Position numbers and translations under genes: made by a program. The notes beneath the pieces are model-generated. The model was not told where the DNA came from and did no database searches. It saw only the letters and a program-made list of their open reading frames with translations. Of a stretch of 64,000 nt of DNA, positions 30,327 to 40,452 are shown one piece after another. The DNA comes from an uncultured Christensenella sp. (GTDB taxonomy: Bacteria > Bacillota > Clostridia > Christensenellales > Borkfalkiaceae): contig CAJUGI010000001.1 of the NCBI GenBank assembly GCA_910586065.1, positions 310,001-374,000 on the forward strand. Direction: 5' to 3'. The stretch's first letter is position 1. Each line of letters begins with the position of its first letter.

Positions 30327-32252
30327 ATGCCTGAAAAAGTAGAATCTAATTACGACGCCAATTCGTTGCGCGCGCTGAAAGGTTTGGAGCCCGTGCGCGA
30401 GCACCCCGGCATGTATATCGGACCCACCGATGAAAAGGGACTTCACTGTCTTGTAAGGGAAGTTATAGACAACTCGATAGACGAGGCGCTCGCAGGTTAC
30501 TGCGATACCGTAAACGTTATTATAACCGAAGACGGTTCTTGCTCCATAAAGGACAACGGCAGGGGTATTCCCACCGGCATCAACGCCGACGCGGGAATAA
30601 GCGGCGTGGAGCTTGCGCTCACCAACTTAAACGCGGGCGGCAAATTCGGCGGCGGCAATAAGGCGGGCGGTTATAAAATATCTTCCGGTCTACACGGCGT
30701 GGGCGTTTCCTGCGTTAACGCGCTTTCGGATACGCTTATTGCCGAAGTGTGCCAGAACGGGCACGTTTACAGGCAGGTTTATCATTGCGGCATACCCGAA
30801 GAACCCTTAAAAATCGTCGGCGATACCGATGCGACGGGCACCACGATTACTTTCCACCCCGACGCAACCATTCTGGAAACTACGGAGTTCAATTACGACA
30901 CGTTAAAAACGCTTTTAAGAGAACTTTCATATTTGAATAAGGGCTTAAAGCTCACTTTAACCGACCGCCGCGGCGAAAAGGAACGCCACGACGAGTTCTG
31001 TTACGAGGGCGGCGTTGTGCACTTTATCGAGGATATCAATAAGGGCAAGCAAACGCTTTTCGAAAAGCCGGTTTACTTTGAAGAGAGCGAAGGCGACGAT
31101 AAATTTTTAGAAGTTGCCATTCAGTACAACGACGGCTATTCCGAACAGATTTTCCCTTTCTCCAACAACATTCGACAGCCGGACGGCGGCACGCATCTGG
31201 ACGGATTTAAAGCCGCGCTCACAAAGGTGATAAACGACGCTGGCAAACGTCTTAATATTTTAAAAGAAAACGACAAACTTTCCGGCGACGACGTGCGCGA
31301 GGGTATAACCGCAGTCGTTTCGGTTAAAATAGCGGACGCTCAATACGAAAGCCAAACCAAGGCTAAGCTTTGCTCTACTTACGTAAGGGGCTTTGTGCAG
31401 AAGGCGGTAACCGATAAGTTCGGCACTTACCTCGAAGAACACCCTTCCGAAACGAAGGAGCTTATATTACGTTGTTTGACCGCGCAGAGAGCGAGGGAAG
31501 CGGCAAGGCTTGCAAGGGAAGAAACGCACCGTAAAGGCGTTCTGGAAAGCACAAAGCTCCCCGGCAAGCTTGCGGACTGTTCGGATAAGCGCCCCGAACT
31601 TTGCGAAATTTATATTGTAGAGGGAGATTCCGCGGGCGGCACGGCAAAACAGGGACGCGACAGAAGATTTCAGGCGATTTTACCCCTCCGCGGCAAGATT
31701 TTAAACGTTGAAAAAGTGCGGCTGAACCGCGCTCTCGAAAACGAAGAAATCAAAGCTATGATTACTGCGTTCGGATGCGGCATACAGGAAAACTTTGACG
31801 AAAGCAAGCTGAGATACGACAGAATAATTATTATGACCGACGCGGACGTAGACGGTTCGCACATAAGAATTCTGCTTTTGACGTTCTTTTTCCGCTATAT
31901 GCGTCCGCTTGTCGAAAACGGTCATGTTTACGCGGCGCAGCCGCCTCTTTACAAGGTAACGGCAAAGGGGATTCCCGACACCTATCTTTACGACGACAAG
32001 GCGCTTGAAGAGTTCAGAAACAGTTTTGAAGGAAAGTTCGAACTTCAGCGTTATAAAGGTCTTGGAGAAATGGACAAAGAACAGCTTTGGGAAACGACGA
32101 TGGACCCCGCCCGCAGAACGCTTGTAAGAATAAAAGTAGAGGACGCAATCGAAGCCGACAGGCTCTTCTCGCTTTTGATGGGCGAACAGCCTGAACTCAG
32201 AAGGCAATTCATCGAAGATAACGCAAAACTCGTTGAAGAGTTGGATGTATAA
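30327..32252 (+). CDS. gyrB: DNA gyrase subunit B
   Basis: A 641-residue type IIA topoisomerase ATPase. The GHKL domain has EVIDNSIDEALAGYC, DNGRGIP and GLHGVGVSCVNALS; the transducer domain and Toprim follow (EGDSAGGTAKQGRDRRFQAILPLRGKILNVEK; DADVDGSHI), and the tail is typical (RYKGLGEMDKEQLWETTMDP). A strong AGAGAGGTGA site precedes the ATG. gyrA follows after 17 bases, and the pair introduces negative supercoils. ParE is the alternative name, but the adjacent gyrA-type subunit argues for gyrase. Confidence 0.94.
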   Translation: MPEKVESNYDANSLRALKGLEPVREHPGMYIGPTDEKGLHCLVREVIDNSIDEALAGYCDTVNVIITEDGSCSIKDNGRGIPTGINADAGISGVELALTNLNAGGKFGGGNKAGGYKISSGLHGVGVSCVNALSDTLIAEVCQNGHVYRQVYHCGIPEEPLKIVGDTDATGTTITFHPDATILETTEFNYDTLKTLLRELSYLNKGLKLTLTDRRGEKERHDEFCYEGGVVHFIEDINKGKQTLFEKPVYFEESEGDDKFLEVAIQYNDGYSEQIFPFSNNIRQPDGGTHLDGFKAALTKVINDAGKRLNILKENDKLSGDDVREGITAVVSVKIADAQYESQTKAKLCSTYVRGFVQKAVTDKFGTYLEEHPSETKELILRCLTAQRAREAARLAREETHRKGVLESTKLPGKLADCSDKRPELCEIYIVEGDSAGGTAKQGRDRRFQAILPLRGKILNVEKVRLNRALENEEIKAMITAFGCGIQENFDESKLRYDRIIIMTDADVDGSHIRILLLTFFFRYMRPLVENGHVYAAQPPLYKVTAKGIPDTYLYDDKALEEFRNSFEGKFELQRYKGLGEMDKEQLWETTMDPARRTLVRIKVEDAIEADRLFSLLMGEQPELRRQFIEDNAKLVEELDV

Positions 32253-32269
32253 AGGAGGGACGCGAAGAT

Positions 32270-34828
32270 ATGGCAAAGAAAACAACCAGCGCAGAGCTGA
32301 CCGAAGAATTTAAACGCACTCTCGAAATGACCAAACTTCTCGACAGAGAGGTTGACGAAGAACTTAAAAAATCGTTCATTGCCTACGCAATGGCGGTAAA
32401 CGTGTCCCGCGCTATTCCTGACGTAAGAGACGGCTTAAAGCCGGTTCACCGCAGAATTTTGTATTCTATGCACGAATTGGGCTTAACTTATGACAAACCA
32501 TTCAGAAAGTGCGCGCGTATCGTCGGTGATTGCTTAGGTAAATATCACCCCCACGGCGACAGCTCCGTTTACGACGCTCTCGTAAGACTTGCGCAGGACT
32601 TTTCGATTAATTTTCCTCTTGTAGACGGGCACGGTAACTTTGGTTCCGTGGACGGCGACCCTGCCGCCGCAATGAGATATACCGAGGCAAGAATGTCAAA
32701 GCTCTCTTCCGAGATGCTTAAAGACCTCGATAAGGAAACGGTTGACTTTTACCCTACGTTCGACGACACGGGATTACAGCCCTCGGTTCTGCCTGCGCGT
32801 TTCCCCAATATGCTGGTAAACGGTTCCGACGGTATAGCCGTCGGTATGGCTACAAATATTCCTCCGCACAACCTTGCGGAGTGTATCGACGGCGTAATCG
32901 CCTTAATAGATAACCCCGATATAGACGTGGACGGGTTAATGGAATATATAGTAGCCCCCGACTTTCCTACGGGTGCGCTCATAATGGGCAGAAGCGGCAT
33001 TAAAAAGGCTTACAGAACGGGACGCGGCAGCATAATAATCCGTTCCCGTTGCGAAATAGAGGAATACCAAAGCGGCAATCAGACAAGAACGCGCATAGTC
33101 GTTACAGAAATACCTTATCAGGTTAACAAGGCAAGGCTTGTAGAAAACATAGCCGACTTGGTTAAAAACAAGAGGATAGATGGAATTTCTGACATCCGCG
33201 AAGAATCCGATAGAGACGGTATGCGTATCGTTGTCGAAGTCAAAAAAGACGCGAACGCGCAGGTTGTTTTAAACCTTTTGTACAAGCACACAAATCTGCA
33301 GGTTTCCGACGGCATAATAATGCTTGCTCTCGTTGACGGCACGCCAAGGATATTAAATCTTAAAGAGTGCCTCTATTACTATCTTGAACATCAAAAGGAA
33401 GTAATTGTCCGCCGTACTAAGTATGATTTGAATAAAACCGAAGAGCGTGCGCACATTTTGCGCGGTTTGGTAATAGCTCAGGCGAGTATAAACGAAGTAG
33501 TTGAGGTCTGCAAAAACGCAAGAGACAAAACGGATTGCGTTCAGCAGCTTGTGGCAAACTTCGAACTCGACGAAAGGCAAGCCACAGCGGTTGCTGAATT
33601 AAGACTTTTCAGAATTTCGCACCTTGAAGTAGATAAACTAAACGAAGAACTGAACTCGCTTGAAAATCAAATTGCGGACTTTAAAGATATTCTTGCGCAC
33701 GAAAGCCGCGTGCTTGAAATTATAAAGAACGACCTTTTGGAAGTAAAGCGCAAATTTCCTTCGGCAAGACGCACTGAAATTTCCACCGAATTTACCGGCG
33801 ACATTGAGGACGCGGATTTAATACCTGTAGAGCAGGTAGTTGTTTCAATGACTCATTCGGGCTATGCAAAACGTCTTCCTGTCGCCGAATACCGCGCGCA
33901 ACACCGCGGTGGCAAGGGCATAACGGGACACAAGCCCAAGGAGGAGGATTTTGTAGAGCGTATGTTCGTCTGCTCCTCGCACGACGATTTACTCTTATTC
34001 TCAACCTTAGGTAAAGTTTACAGAATAAAGGCTTTTGAAATTCCCGAGGCGGCGCGTACCGCCCGCGGCAGAGCAATGGTAAACCTTGTGCAGATAGCGC
34101 AGGATGAAAAGATTACCACGATAATCCCCGTTAAGGAAAAGGAAGGGTACATTGCCTTTGCAACCAAAAACGGAATGATTAAAAAGACCAGACTCGAAGA
34201 GTTTGAACGCATAAACCGCAACGGCAAAATTGCAATTAAGCTCAATGAGGGCGACGAGTTGATTTTCGTCCAGTTCACAACCGGTGAAAACGAACTTATG
34301 ATAGCTTCCCGCGCGGGTAAATGTATAAGGTTCAGCGAATCGAACGTGCGTTCGATGGGTAGAGATACCGCAGGCGTACGCGCAATGAAGTTGGAGGGCG
34401 AAACCGACGCGCTTGTGGATATGCTTGTGGTGGATGAAAGCAAAGATTTGTTAACGGTAACGGCGAACGGCTTCGGTAAGCGCAGCCGGCTCGAAGATTA
34501 CCGCGTTCAGGGCAGAGCGGGCAAAGGTATAAAAGCGGGAACATTTAACGAAGTAACCGGCGACCTTGTGAACCTGAAACAGGTAACCGAAGAAGACGAC
34601 GTAATGCTTATCTCCGACGGCGGAACGATTATAAGAATGCACTGCGACGCAATTTCCAAATTCGGCAGAGCGTCGCGCGGGGTAAGGCTTATGCGCCTTA
34701 AAGACGGCGCGGTTGCAACCGTTGCAATAACCGAGCGCGACGACGAGGCTGAGGCGGCGGCTCCCGAAGAAACCGCAGCGGACGTCCCCGACGAGCCTGC
34801 GGAAACCGGAGAAACTTCCGAAGAGTAA
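32270..34828 (+). CDS. gyrA: DNA gyrase subunit A
   Basis: An 852-residue breakage-reunion subunit. The catalytic tyrosine is in AAMRYTEARMS (about residue 130), preceded by the quinolone-binding region HPHGDSSVYDALVRLAQDF with Ser and Asp at the usual positions. A long coiled coil and a six-bladed C-terminal beta-pinwheel follow. The pinwheel carries a GyrA-box variant, QHRGGKG, instead of QRRGGKG, which supports gyrase rather than ParC. An acidic tail (about 30 residues rich in Glu/Ala) ends the protein. The ribosome site is AAAGGAGGG. Confidence 0.94.
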   Translation: MAKKTTSAELTEEFKRTLEMTKLLDREVDEELKKSFIAYAMAVNVSRAIPDVRDGLKPVHRRILYSMHELGLTYDKPFRKCARIVGDCLGKYHPHGDSSVYDALVRLAQDFSINFPLVDGHGNFGSVDGDPAAAMRYTEARMSKLSSEMLKDLDKETVDFYPTFDDTGLQPSVLPARFPNMLVNGSDGIAVGMATNIPPHNLAECIDGVIALIDNPDIDVDGLMEYIVAPDFPTGALIMGRSGIKKAYRTGRGSIIIRSRCEIEEYQSGNQTRTRIVVTEIPYQVNKARLVENIADLVKNKRIDGISDIREESDRDGMRIVVEVKKDANAQVVLNLLYKHTNLQVSDGIIMLALVDGTPRILNLKECLYYYLEHQKEVIVRRTKYDLNKTEERAHILRGLVIAQASINEVVEVCKNARDKTDCVQQLVANFELDERQATAVAELRLFRISHLEVDKLNEELNSLENQIADFKDILAHESRVLEIIKNDLLEVKRKFPSARRTEISTEFTGDIEDADLIPVEQVVVSMTHSGYAKRLPVAEYRAQHRGGKGITGHKPKEEDFVERMFVCSSHDDLLLFSTLGKVYRIKAFEIPEAARTARGRAMVNLVQIAQDEKITTIIPVKEKEGYIAFATKNGMIKKTRLEEFERINRNGKIAIKLNEGDELIFVQFTTGENELMIASRAGKCIRFSESNVRSMGRDTAGVRAMKLEGETDALVDMLVVDESKDLLTVTANGFGKRSRLEDYRVQGRAGKGIKAGTFNEVTGDLVNLKQVTEEDDVMLISDGGTIIRMHCDAISKFGRASRGVRLMRLKDGAVATVAITERDDEAEAAAPEETAADVPDEPAETGETSEE

Positions 34829-34845
34829 TAAAAAGCTTTAAAAAG

Positions 34846-34883
34846 AATTTTCCGCGCCGCAAAATCAGGCGGCGCGGAAAATT
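34846..34883. terminator. Terminator after gyrA
   Basis: A long GC stem with AATTTTCC and GGAAAATT ends flanks a short loop, between gyrA and the leftward pseudogene. Confidence 0.8.
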
Positions 34884-34894
34884 ACTATAATCCC

Positions 34895-35245
34895 TTAGGC
34901 TAAACGCATTTCGGTTGATGAAATATAGTCTTTATGAATACAATATCCGATATCGAATATTTCCTTTTTCTCGTCGGTGAAAATGCAAGCAGAACCTATT
35001 ATCTTGTCGGAACCGTTAAAACAACCGTCAAATAATATCTGTCGGGATTGTTTTCAAGACAGCTAAGAGCTTTTTGGAAATCGCTGTCCACATATTCCGT
35101 CGTAGGGTCGCTCCATATATTTACCGATTTGCTCGTCAAACCAAATTGCAGTAAGGATATGACAGGTCAGGTTGTTGATAATTGTACAGTTATTCTTGAA
35201 GAAGTAAGTGGTTTCTCTATTAACATGTTGAAAGTTTTCCGTTAA
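34895..35245 (-). pseudogene. Decayed GNAT acetyltransferase
   Basis: On the minus strand, fragments in different frames assemble into a GNAT-like protein: TAIWFDEQIGKYM, then after a frame change SDPTTEYVDSDFQKALSC and NNPDRYYLTVV, then after another change NGSDKIIGSACIFTDEKKE followed by IFDIGYCIHKDY. The remaining piece is a short, unrelated end with a stop at 34895. The acetyl-CoA-binding half is missing and there are at least two frameshifts. No ribosome site was found at the 5' side. It is a dead gene between gyrA and the P-type ATPase, and fills the otherwise empty stretch 34884-35260. Confidence 0.7.
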
Positions 35246-35323
35246 TTACTGTCTATCATAGTTTCATAATAGCATAAACGTAATAAAAAAACAAGGATGG
35301 TTTTATGTCCTTGCTTTAATGCC

Positions 35324-35356
35324 AATGCCCCCGCATATATGCGGGGGCATTGCAAT
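35324..35356. terminator. Terminator downstream of the P-type ATPase gene
   Basis: An 11-bp GC stem with AATGCCCC and GGGGCATT arms lies just past the 3' end of the leftward ATPase gene; a second weaker stem (AAGGA/TCCTT) lies near 35293-35312. Confidence 0.7.
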
Positions 35357-35360
35357 CTGT

Positions 35361-38093
35361 TTAATTATTATTTGAAACCTGACGCTTTTTATCGGTGGCG
35401 GGCATAATCACGTGCATCAGCTTTGCCAGCCAGCCTGAAAGCGGGAAGGCGGCCTCTATCACAACCACTATCGTTAGAATCTGCCCGTAATCCCATTTTA
35501 GTTCGCTCCAGCCGTCGAAGAACATATCTTCAAGCAGCGGCACTTTAAGGGTGGTTAAATATAGCGCCAGTACGCAAATGGTGAATATCGCCGCGCATAG
35601 AATCGCGCGGTAGGCGTTGAACGGCTGACAAACTCTGAAAACCATTACGAAGCCCGAGAAGGTGAGCGCTATCATACACATTGCTTTGTAGTTCGCGCCG
35701 AAAGTTTCGGGCGCTATTTCGTTTGTCAGGTACATCGACATTACGCATAGAATCATAAGTATCGCGCCCGATATCGCACCGTTCATAACGTGGGCAATAA
35801 ATTTGCCCTGTACTCTGTCTTTGTTCGGTTGTAAAGACAGGAAGAACGAAGGTACGCCGATTATCGCCGTTTCCAAAAGCGTCATGTTTGCGGGGAGGAA
35901 GAGATAGGGGCGGGACATGCATATGCAAATAGTCGCCAGAATTGCCGTAAACAGCGTTTTCATTAAAAAGAGCGAGGAAGAGTTTTGGATATTGTTTATA
36001 ACTCTTCTGCCCTCGGCAACTACTTTCGGCATCGAACCGAAGTTGTTGTCCATCAATACGAGGTGTGAAACGTTTCTTGCCGCCTCGCTGCCCGAAGCGA
36101 CGGATATTGCGCAATCGGCTTCCTTTAAAGCGAGTATATCGTTTACGCCGTCGCCCGTCATTGCAACCGTGTTGCCCTCGGACTTAATCGAACGCACCAA
36201 AACCGCCTTTTGTTCGGGCGAAACCCTGCCGAAAACCGTGTACTTATTGGCGACGCTTTCAACTTCCTTATCGTTAAGTCCTTCAAGCGAAATAAATTTT
36301 TCCGCGTTTTTAATTCCGGCGCGGCGGGCAACTTCGGCAACTGTTACTGGATTGTCGCCCGAAATAACTTTGACCGCCACGTCGTTTTCTTTAAACCATT
36401 TAATAGTTTCAACCGCGTCTTCGCGCACGTTGTCGGCAATGGAGATAATTGCAACCGGTTTCATGACCGAAGGCAACTTTTCTCCGACGATGGCGGCGGG
36501 TGAGTGCGCCAGTACTATTACGCGCAAGCCCATCTGCGCATACTGCTTAACTATTCTCTCTACTTTTGCGGGATAAGGCTTCAAAACGAATTCGGGTGCG
36601 CCCATTGCGAAAGTGCCCAAATCGTCGAAAGTAACCGCCGAAAGCTTTCTTTTAGAAGAGAAAGGGATTTTTGCGATTCCCGCATATTTGTCCGAGAACC
36701 CGAAATGGTTGTAGAGGGCTATTGAAGTCTGGTTGTTGTTGTCCAGTTCTCTCAGCATACTGCCCATTATGTCGTTTACCGAGGCGTCGCCTATGGTATT
36801 TAATATTACCGTGTCGTTCACGCGCATTCTGCCGTCGGTTATCGTGCCGGTTTTATCCAGACATAAAACGTTTACGCGCGCAAGCATTTCAAGCGAGTAC
36901 ATATCCTGCACAAGCGTGTTGGATTTTGCAAGTCTTAAAATACCCACGGCAAGCGCAAGCGAGGTTAAAAGCAGCATACCCGAAGGTATCATACCGATAA
37001 CGACCGTACAAGTACGCTGAATAGCGTAGTTTATGTTTGCCGAAAACAGCCCGCTGTAAACGCTGTCCGCAGTAAAAATAATATCGTCTGCGGGTAAATC
37101 TCTTACCGTTGCATAGGTCTGAATAAACGTTCCTATAGCAATGGGTATAATGAGCACTGAAACGCATTTTATAATAAGTTTCGTAGCGTTCATCAGTTCG
37201 GAGTTGGGGCGCTTATATTTTTTGGCTTTAGAAGAGAGCTTTTCGAGATAAGTTTCTTTGCCGACCTTTTCAACGCGGAACTTGCCGCTGCCGCTCGAAA
37301 TAAAGCTGCCTGCATACAATAAGTCGCCGACCTGCTTTTTTATTGCTATCGATTCACCGGTTAAAAGGCTTTCGTTTACTTCAACCGTGCCTTCCGCAAG
37401 AATACAGTCGGCAGGCACCTGATTGCCAAGTTCCAGAATTAAAACGTCGTCCAGAACAAGTTCTTTAGTGGGAATTTCAATCGTTTCTCCGTCCCGCACG
37501 ACTTTGACCGTATTTGCCGCCAGAATAGACAGCTTATCTATGGCGCGTTTGGAGCGGATTTCCTGTATAATACCTATTACTATATTTGCGGTTGTGATAA
37601 CGATAACCAGATAGTTTGCAAACTTCTGCGTATTGGCAAGAAGCAACGCAATAAACGCCAAAAGGCACAAAAGGTTGAAAAACGTGCAGATGTTGCTTAT
37701 AAAAATGCTTGCATACGAACGTGAGTATTTTTTGTTCGTATCATTGAACATAAACTGCTTAAAGCGCGTTTCAACTTGCTCGGAAGTTAAGCCCTTGTTG
37801 AGCTTCGGCGAAAATCTGTCAACTTTTGTGTTAACCGTCTTTTTGGGATGGCGTTGAAAGTACTTAAAGATTTTTTCCTTGTCAAAGGTTTCCTGCGCGT
37901 TTTCGACGGTGTTTTCCGTCTGTGCGGGAACTTGTTCGTCGCCGGGGAAAAGTGCAATCTGCACTCCTTCGGACGCGGAATTCGCATCTTCGTTTTCCGT
38001 TTCGCGGAGTTCCTTTTTTTCGGTTTCCGCCGGCTGGGGGGAGGATTCCCTGGGCGGCTTTTTGTCGTTTACTTTAAAAAATATTTTACTCAT
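35361..38093 (-). CDS. Cation-translocating P-type ATPase, CtpE-like
   Basis: A 910-residue P-type ATPase. It has an extended hydrophilic acidic N terminus (about 105 residues), an actuator loop with TGES (SLLTGESIAIKK), the phosphorylation motif CLDKTGTITDG, hinge GDGVND (MTGDGVNDILALKEADCA), and about ten membrane helices, with the long C-terminal group typical of type II-like pumps. The overall match is to bacterial CtpE-type pumps, known in mycobacteria for calcium; the ion is not readable here. I chose the ATG at 38093 (MSKIFFKVND); the longer frame adds an unsupported, basic stretch. It is single-gene and leftward, divergent from serS. Confidence 0.85.
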   Translation of the reverse strand: MSKIFFKVNDKKPPRESSPQPAETEKKELRETENEDANSASEGVQIALFPGDEQVPAQTENTVENAQETFDKEKIFKYFQRHPKKTVNTKVDRFSPKLNKGLTSEQVETRFKQFMFNDTNKKYSRSYASIFISNICTFFNLLCLLAFIALLLANTQKFANYLVIVITTANIVIGIIQEIRSKRAIDKLSILAANTVKVVRDGETIEIPTKELVLDDVLILELGNQVPADCILAEGTVEVNESLLTGESIAIKKQVGDLLYAGSFISSGSGKFRVEKVGKETYLEKLSSKAKKYKRPNSELMNATKLIIKCVSVLIIPIAIGTFIQTYATVRDLPADDIIFTADSVYSGLFSANINYAIQRTCTVVIGMIPSGMLLLTSLALAVGILRLAKSNTLVQDMYSLEMLARVNVLCLDKTGTITDGRMRVNDTVILNTIGDASVNDIMGSMLRELDNNNQTSIALYNHFGFSDKYAGIAKIPFSSKRKLSAVTFDDLGTFAMGAPEFVLKPYPAKVERIVKQYAQMGLRVIVLAHSPAAIVGEKLPSVMKPVAIISIADNVREDAVETIKWFKENDVAVKVISGDNPVTVAEVARRAGIKNAEKFISLEGLNDKEVESVANKYTVFGRVSPEQKAVLVRSIKSEGNTVAMTGDGVNDILALKEADCAISVASGSEAARNVSHLVLMDNNFGSMPKVVAEGRRVINNIQNSSSLFLMKTLFTAILATICICMSRPYLFLPANMTLLETAIIGVPSFFLSLQPNKDRVQGKFIAHVMNGAISGAILMILCVMSMYLTNEIAPETFGANYKAMCMIALTFSGFVMVFRVCQPFNAYRAILCAAIFTICVLALYLTTLKVPLLEDMFFDGWSELKWDYGQILTIVVVIEAAFPLSGWLAKLMHVIMPATDKKRQVSNNN

Positions 38094-38209
38094 AATTCTC
38101 TTAAAACCGCGTGCATAACTTTTTAAGAGCACACAATTTTTCACTATAATATAACTATTTCAGTATAACATAAAAAAAACCGATTTTCAAGATATTTACC
38201 GCAATTTAA

Positions 38210-38238
38210 TTGCAAATCCTGTAATTTTGATTTATAAT
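38210..38238 (+). promoter_or_regulatory. Promoter of serS
   Basis: TTGCAA (38210-38215), 17-base spacer, TATAAT (38233-38238). No T-box signature was found in the short leader. Confidence 0.7.
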
Positions 38239-38274
38239 TTAGGAAAATCTCTAAATCGGCGGAAGGTATTAAAA

Positions 38275-39564
38275 ATGCTTGATATAAACCTTATAAGAAC
38301 AAACCCCGAACTTGTAAAAGAAAACATAAAAAAGAAGTTTCAGGATAAAAAACTCGCTCTTGTGGACGAGGTTTTATTGCTTGACAAAAAGAAGCGCGAA
38401 CTCCAGCAGGAGGGCGACAATCTCCGCGCCCAGCGAAACAGCCTGGCAAAGCAAATCGGCACTTTAATGCGCGAGGGAAAGAAGGAAGAAGCCGAAAAAA
38501 CCAAGGAAATTTCCAAAAAGAATAACGAACGCGTTGCCGCTATTGAGGCGGAAACGGCCGAAATAGACGTAAAGCTTAAAAAGGATATGATGGCGATTCC
38601 CAACATAATCGCCGCCGACGTGCCCGTGGGCAAGGACGATTCTGAAAACGTTCAGGGTGAAGTGTTTTTAAAAGCCGAGGAAAAGACTTTCGAAGTTCCC
38701 TATCACCTCGATATCCTTGAAAGCTTAAACGGAATAGATTTAGACAGCGCAAGAAGAACGAGCGGCAACGGATTTTATTACTTAACGGGCGATATCGCGC
38801 GTTTACATTCCGCGGTTTTGTCGTACGCCCGCGACTTTATGATTGACAAGGGATTCACCTATTGTATTCCCCCTTATATGATAAGAAGCGACGTCGTTTC
38901 GGGCGTAATGAGCTTTGAAGAAATGGACGGAATGATGTATAAAATAGAGGGCGAGGACTTGTATCTGATAGGTACCTCCGAACACTCTATGATTGGCAGA
39001 TTTATGAACACCGTTCAGCCGGAAAGCGCTCTGCCGTATACTTTAACTTCGTACTCTCCCTGTTTCAGAAAGGAAAAGGGCGCTCACGGCATAGAGGAAC
39101 GCGGAATTTACCGCATTCATCAGTTCGAAAAGCAGGAAATGATAGTAATTTGCAAGCCCGAAGAAAGCGATATGTGGTATGAAAAGCTTTGGCGCTACAC
39201 CGTTGAATTATTCGTTTCCATGCAAATACCCGTAAGGCAGCTTATTTGCTGTTCGGGCGACTTGGCAGACTTAAAGTATAAGAGTTGCGACATAGAGGCT
39301 TGGAGCCCCCGCCAAAAGAAATATTTCGAGGTGGGAAGTTGTTCCAACTTAACCGACGCGCAGGCAAGAAGGCTTGGAATAAGATATAAGTCGGCAAGCG
39401 GTAAAAACGAGTTTTGTCACACGCTCAACAACACCGTAGTCGCACCGCCGAGAATGTTGATTGCATTCCTCGAAAACCATTTACAGCCTGACGGCAGTGT
39501 GTTTATTCCCGAAGTTCTCCGTCCGTATATGGGTGGCAAAGATAAAATTTCACCTAAAAAATAA
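38275..39564 (+). CDS. serS: Seryl-tRNA synthetase
   Basis: A 429-residue class II synthetase. The N-terminal tRNA-binding coiled-coil arm spans about 30-105 (rich in Lys/Glu), motif 2 is SPCFRKEKGAHGIEERGIYRIHQFEKQE, and motif 3 is NNTVVAPPRMLIAFLENHLQPDG. The length matches the family (about 425). I chose the ATG at 38275 with GGAAGG ahead; the family begins MLD. It is a monocistronic gene with a consensus-like promoter. Confidence 0.95.
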   Translation: MLDINLIRTNPELVKENIKKKFQDKKLALVDEVLLLDKKKRELQQEGDNLRAQRNSLAKQIGTLMREGKKEEAEKTKEISKKNNERVAAIEAETAEIDVKLKKDMMAIPNIIAADVPVGKDDSENVQGEVFLKAEEKTFEVPYHLDILESLNGIDLDSARRTSGNGFYYLTGDIARLHSAVLSYARDFMIDKGFTYCIPPYMIRSDVVSGVMSFEEMDGMMYKIEGEDLYLIGTSEHSMIGRFMNTVQPESALPYTLTSYSPCFRKEKGAHGIEERGIYRIHQFEKQEMIVICKPEESDMWYEKLWRYTVELFVSMQIPVRQLICCSGDLADLKYKSCDIEAWSPRQKKYFEVGSCSNLTDAQARRLGIRYKSASGKNEFCHTLNNTVVAPPRMLIAFLENHLQPDGSVFIPEVLRPYMGGKDKISPKK

Positions 39565-39627
39565 AGTTTTTTCAATAATTACGTTGGTTTAAACATTGTC
39601 GTCTTCGAGCGCATGCGGGAAATCTTT

Positions 39628-40384
39628 TTAATAAAACCAAACGAAAATGGAACGGAATTTTCCGTTCCATTTTTTAATAGCTTTTTCAGTTCCAAATTTG
39701 CGGTTTATCGTTTTCGCAGTGCCAGTAATTGCCGCCCATTGAGCTTCCGTTCCTTTAAAATAAATGCTTTCAAGCGCATTGCAATATTTAAAAGCGCTTG
39801 ATTCTGAAATATAAGTCAGATTTTTGCCAAAAATCACAGTTTTCAGCTTTTCACAGCGATAAAACATATTGCTGTGCAATTCCGTTACGCCGTCGGGAAT
39901 AGCTATTTCGGTTAAATTCAAACACCCGTAAAATGCCTGTCCGCCGAGCTTTTGTAAATTTGCGCTCAAATTTCTTTAATTCCGTTCTGCATTTCAACGC
40001 GTTTAAGGTTGTTGCAATACGCAAACGCCAAAATTTTTATTGCGGATATGCCGTCGTGTATTTTTACGGAAGCAATATTTGTGCCTCTGAACGCTTGATT
40101 GCCTATTTCGGTTACGGGCAAGCTGTTATAATCGCGCGGAATTATTATGTCGGCGTCCGAGCATTCGCCGATACCGCTTACGGAATAAGTTTTTAAATCT
40201 TGATTTAGCTTATATTCTAAACCTTGATACCCGCACACCTAAGGTCGGGTGCAGCCGCATAAGCAGTTTCGTACGTATATCCGCCCGCAGAGCCGTCGCC
40301 GTTGCCGTCGCCGCACGCGGTCAAGCCCAAGGGGAGTGCAAGCGCAAGGCATAAAGCTATTGAAGCTCAAAATTTTTTCTTCAT
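39628..40384 (-). pseudogene. Decayed BspA-like leucine-rich repeat lipoprotein
   Basis: The minus strand starts at ATG 40384 with an AGAGG site and a lipoprotein signal peptide, but the sixth codon is TGA: MKKKF, stop, then ASIALCLALALPLGLTACGDG, with lipobox LTAC. A frameshift near 40240 joins another frame with DADIIIPRDYNSLPVTEIGNQAFRG and ISAIKILAFAYCNNLKRVEMQNGIKEI. A further frameshift near 39967 leads to the last part, LQKLGGQAFYGCLNLTEIAIPDGVTELHSNMFYRCEKLKTVIFGK and a C-terminal tail. These are LRR_5 (BspA) repeats, and three separate lesions exclude a functional product. A relative remnant lies at 5589-5885. Confidence 0.8.
39644..39676. terminator. Bidirectional terminator between serS and the leftward pseudogene
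   Basis: A 13-bp stem AAATGGAACGGAA/TTCCGTTCCATTT is followed by T residues; it overlaps the tail of the LRR pseudogene frame. Confidence 0.75.
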
Positions 40385-40414
40385 AAAAACCTCTTTTTTG
40401 CGGATAAAATAAAA

Positions 40415-40431
40415 GCGCCCTTTAAGGGCGC
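40415..40431 (-). terminator. Terminator after the structured element, ahead of the LRR pseudogene
   Basis: On the minus strand a GCGCCC/GGGCGC stem with a TTAAA loop is followed by TTTTATTTT. It lies 30 bases ahead of the pseudogene start, as an expression platform or the end of an RNA gene would. Confidence 0.7.
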
Positions 40432-40452
40432 TCCGCAAGTGTACCCTTTAAG

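Noticed and set aside
39628..40384. UGA recoded as tryptophan
   Set aside because: TGA ends several normal genes in the window (for example at 42358-42360 and 29254-29256), and the same gene has frameshifts too, so a nonsense mutation is simpler.
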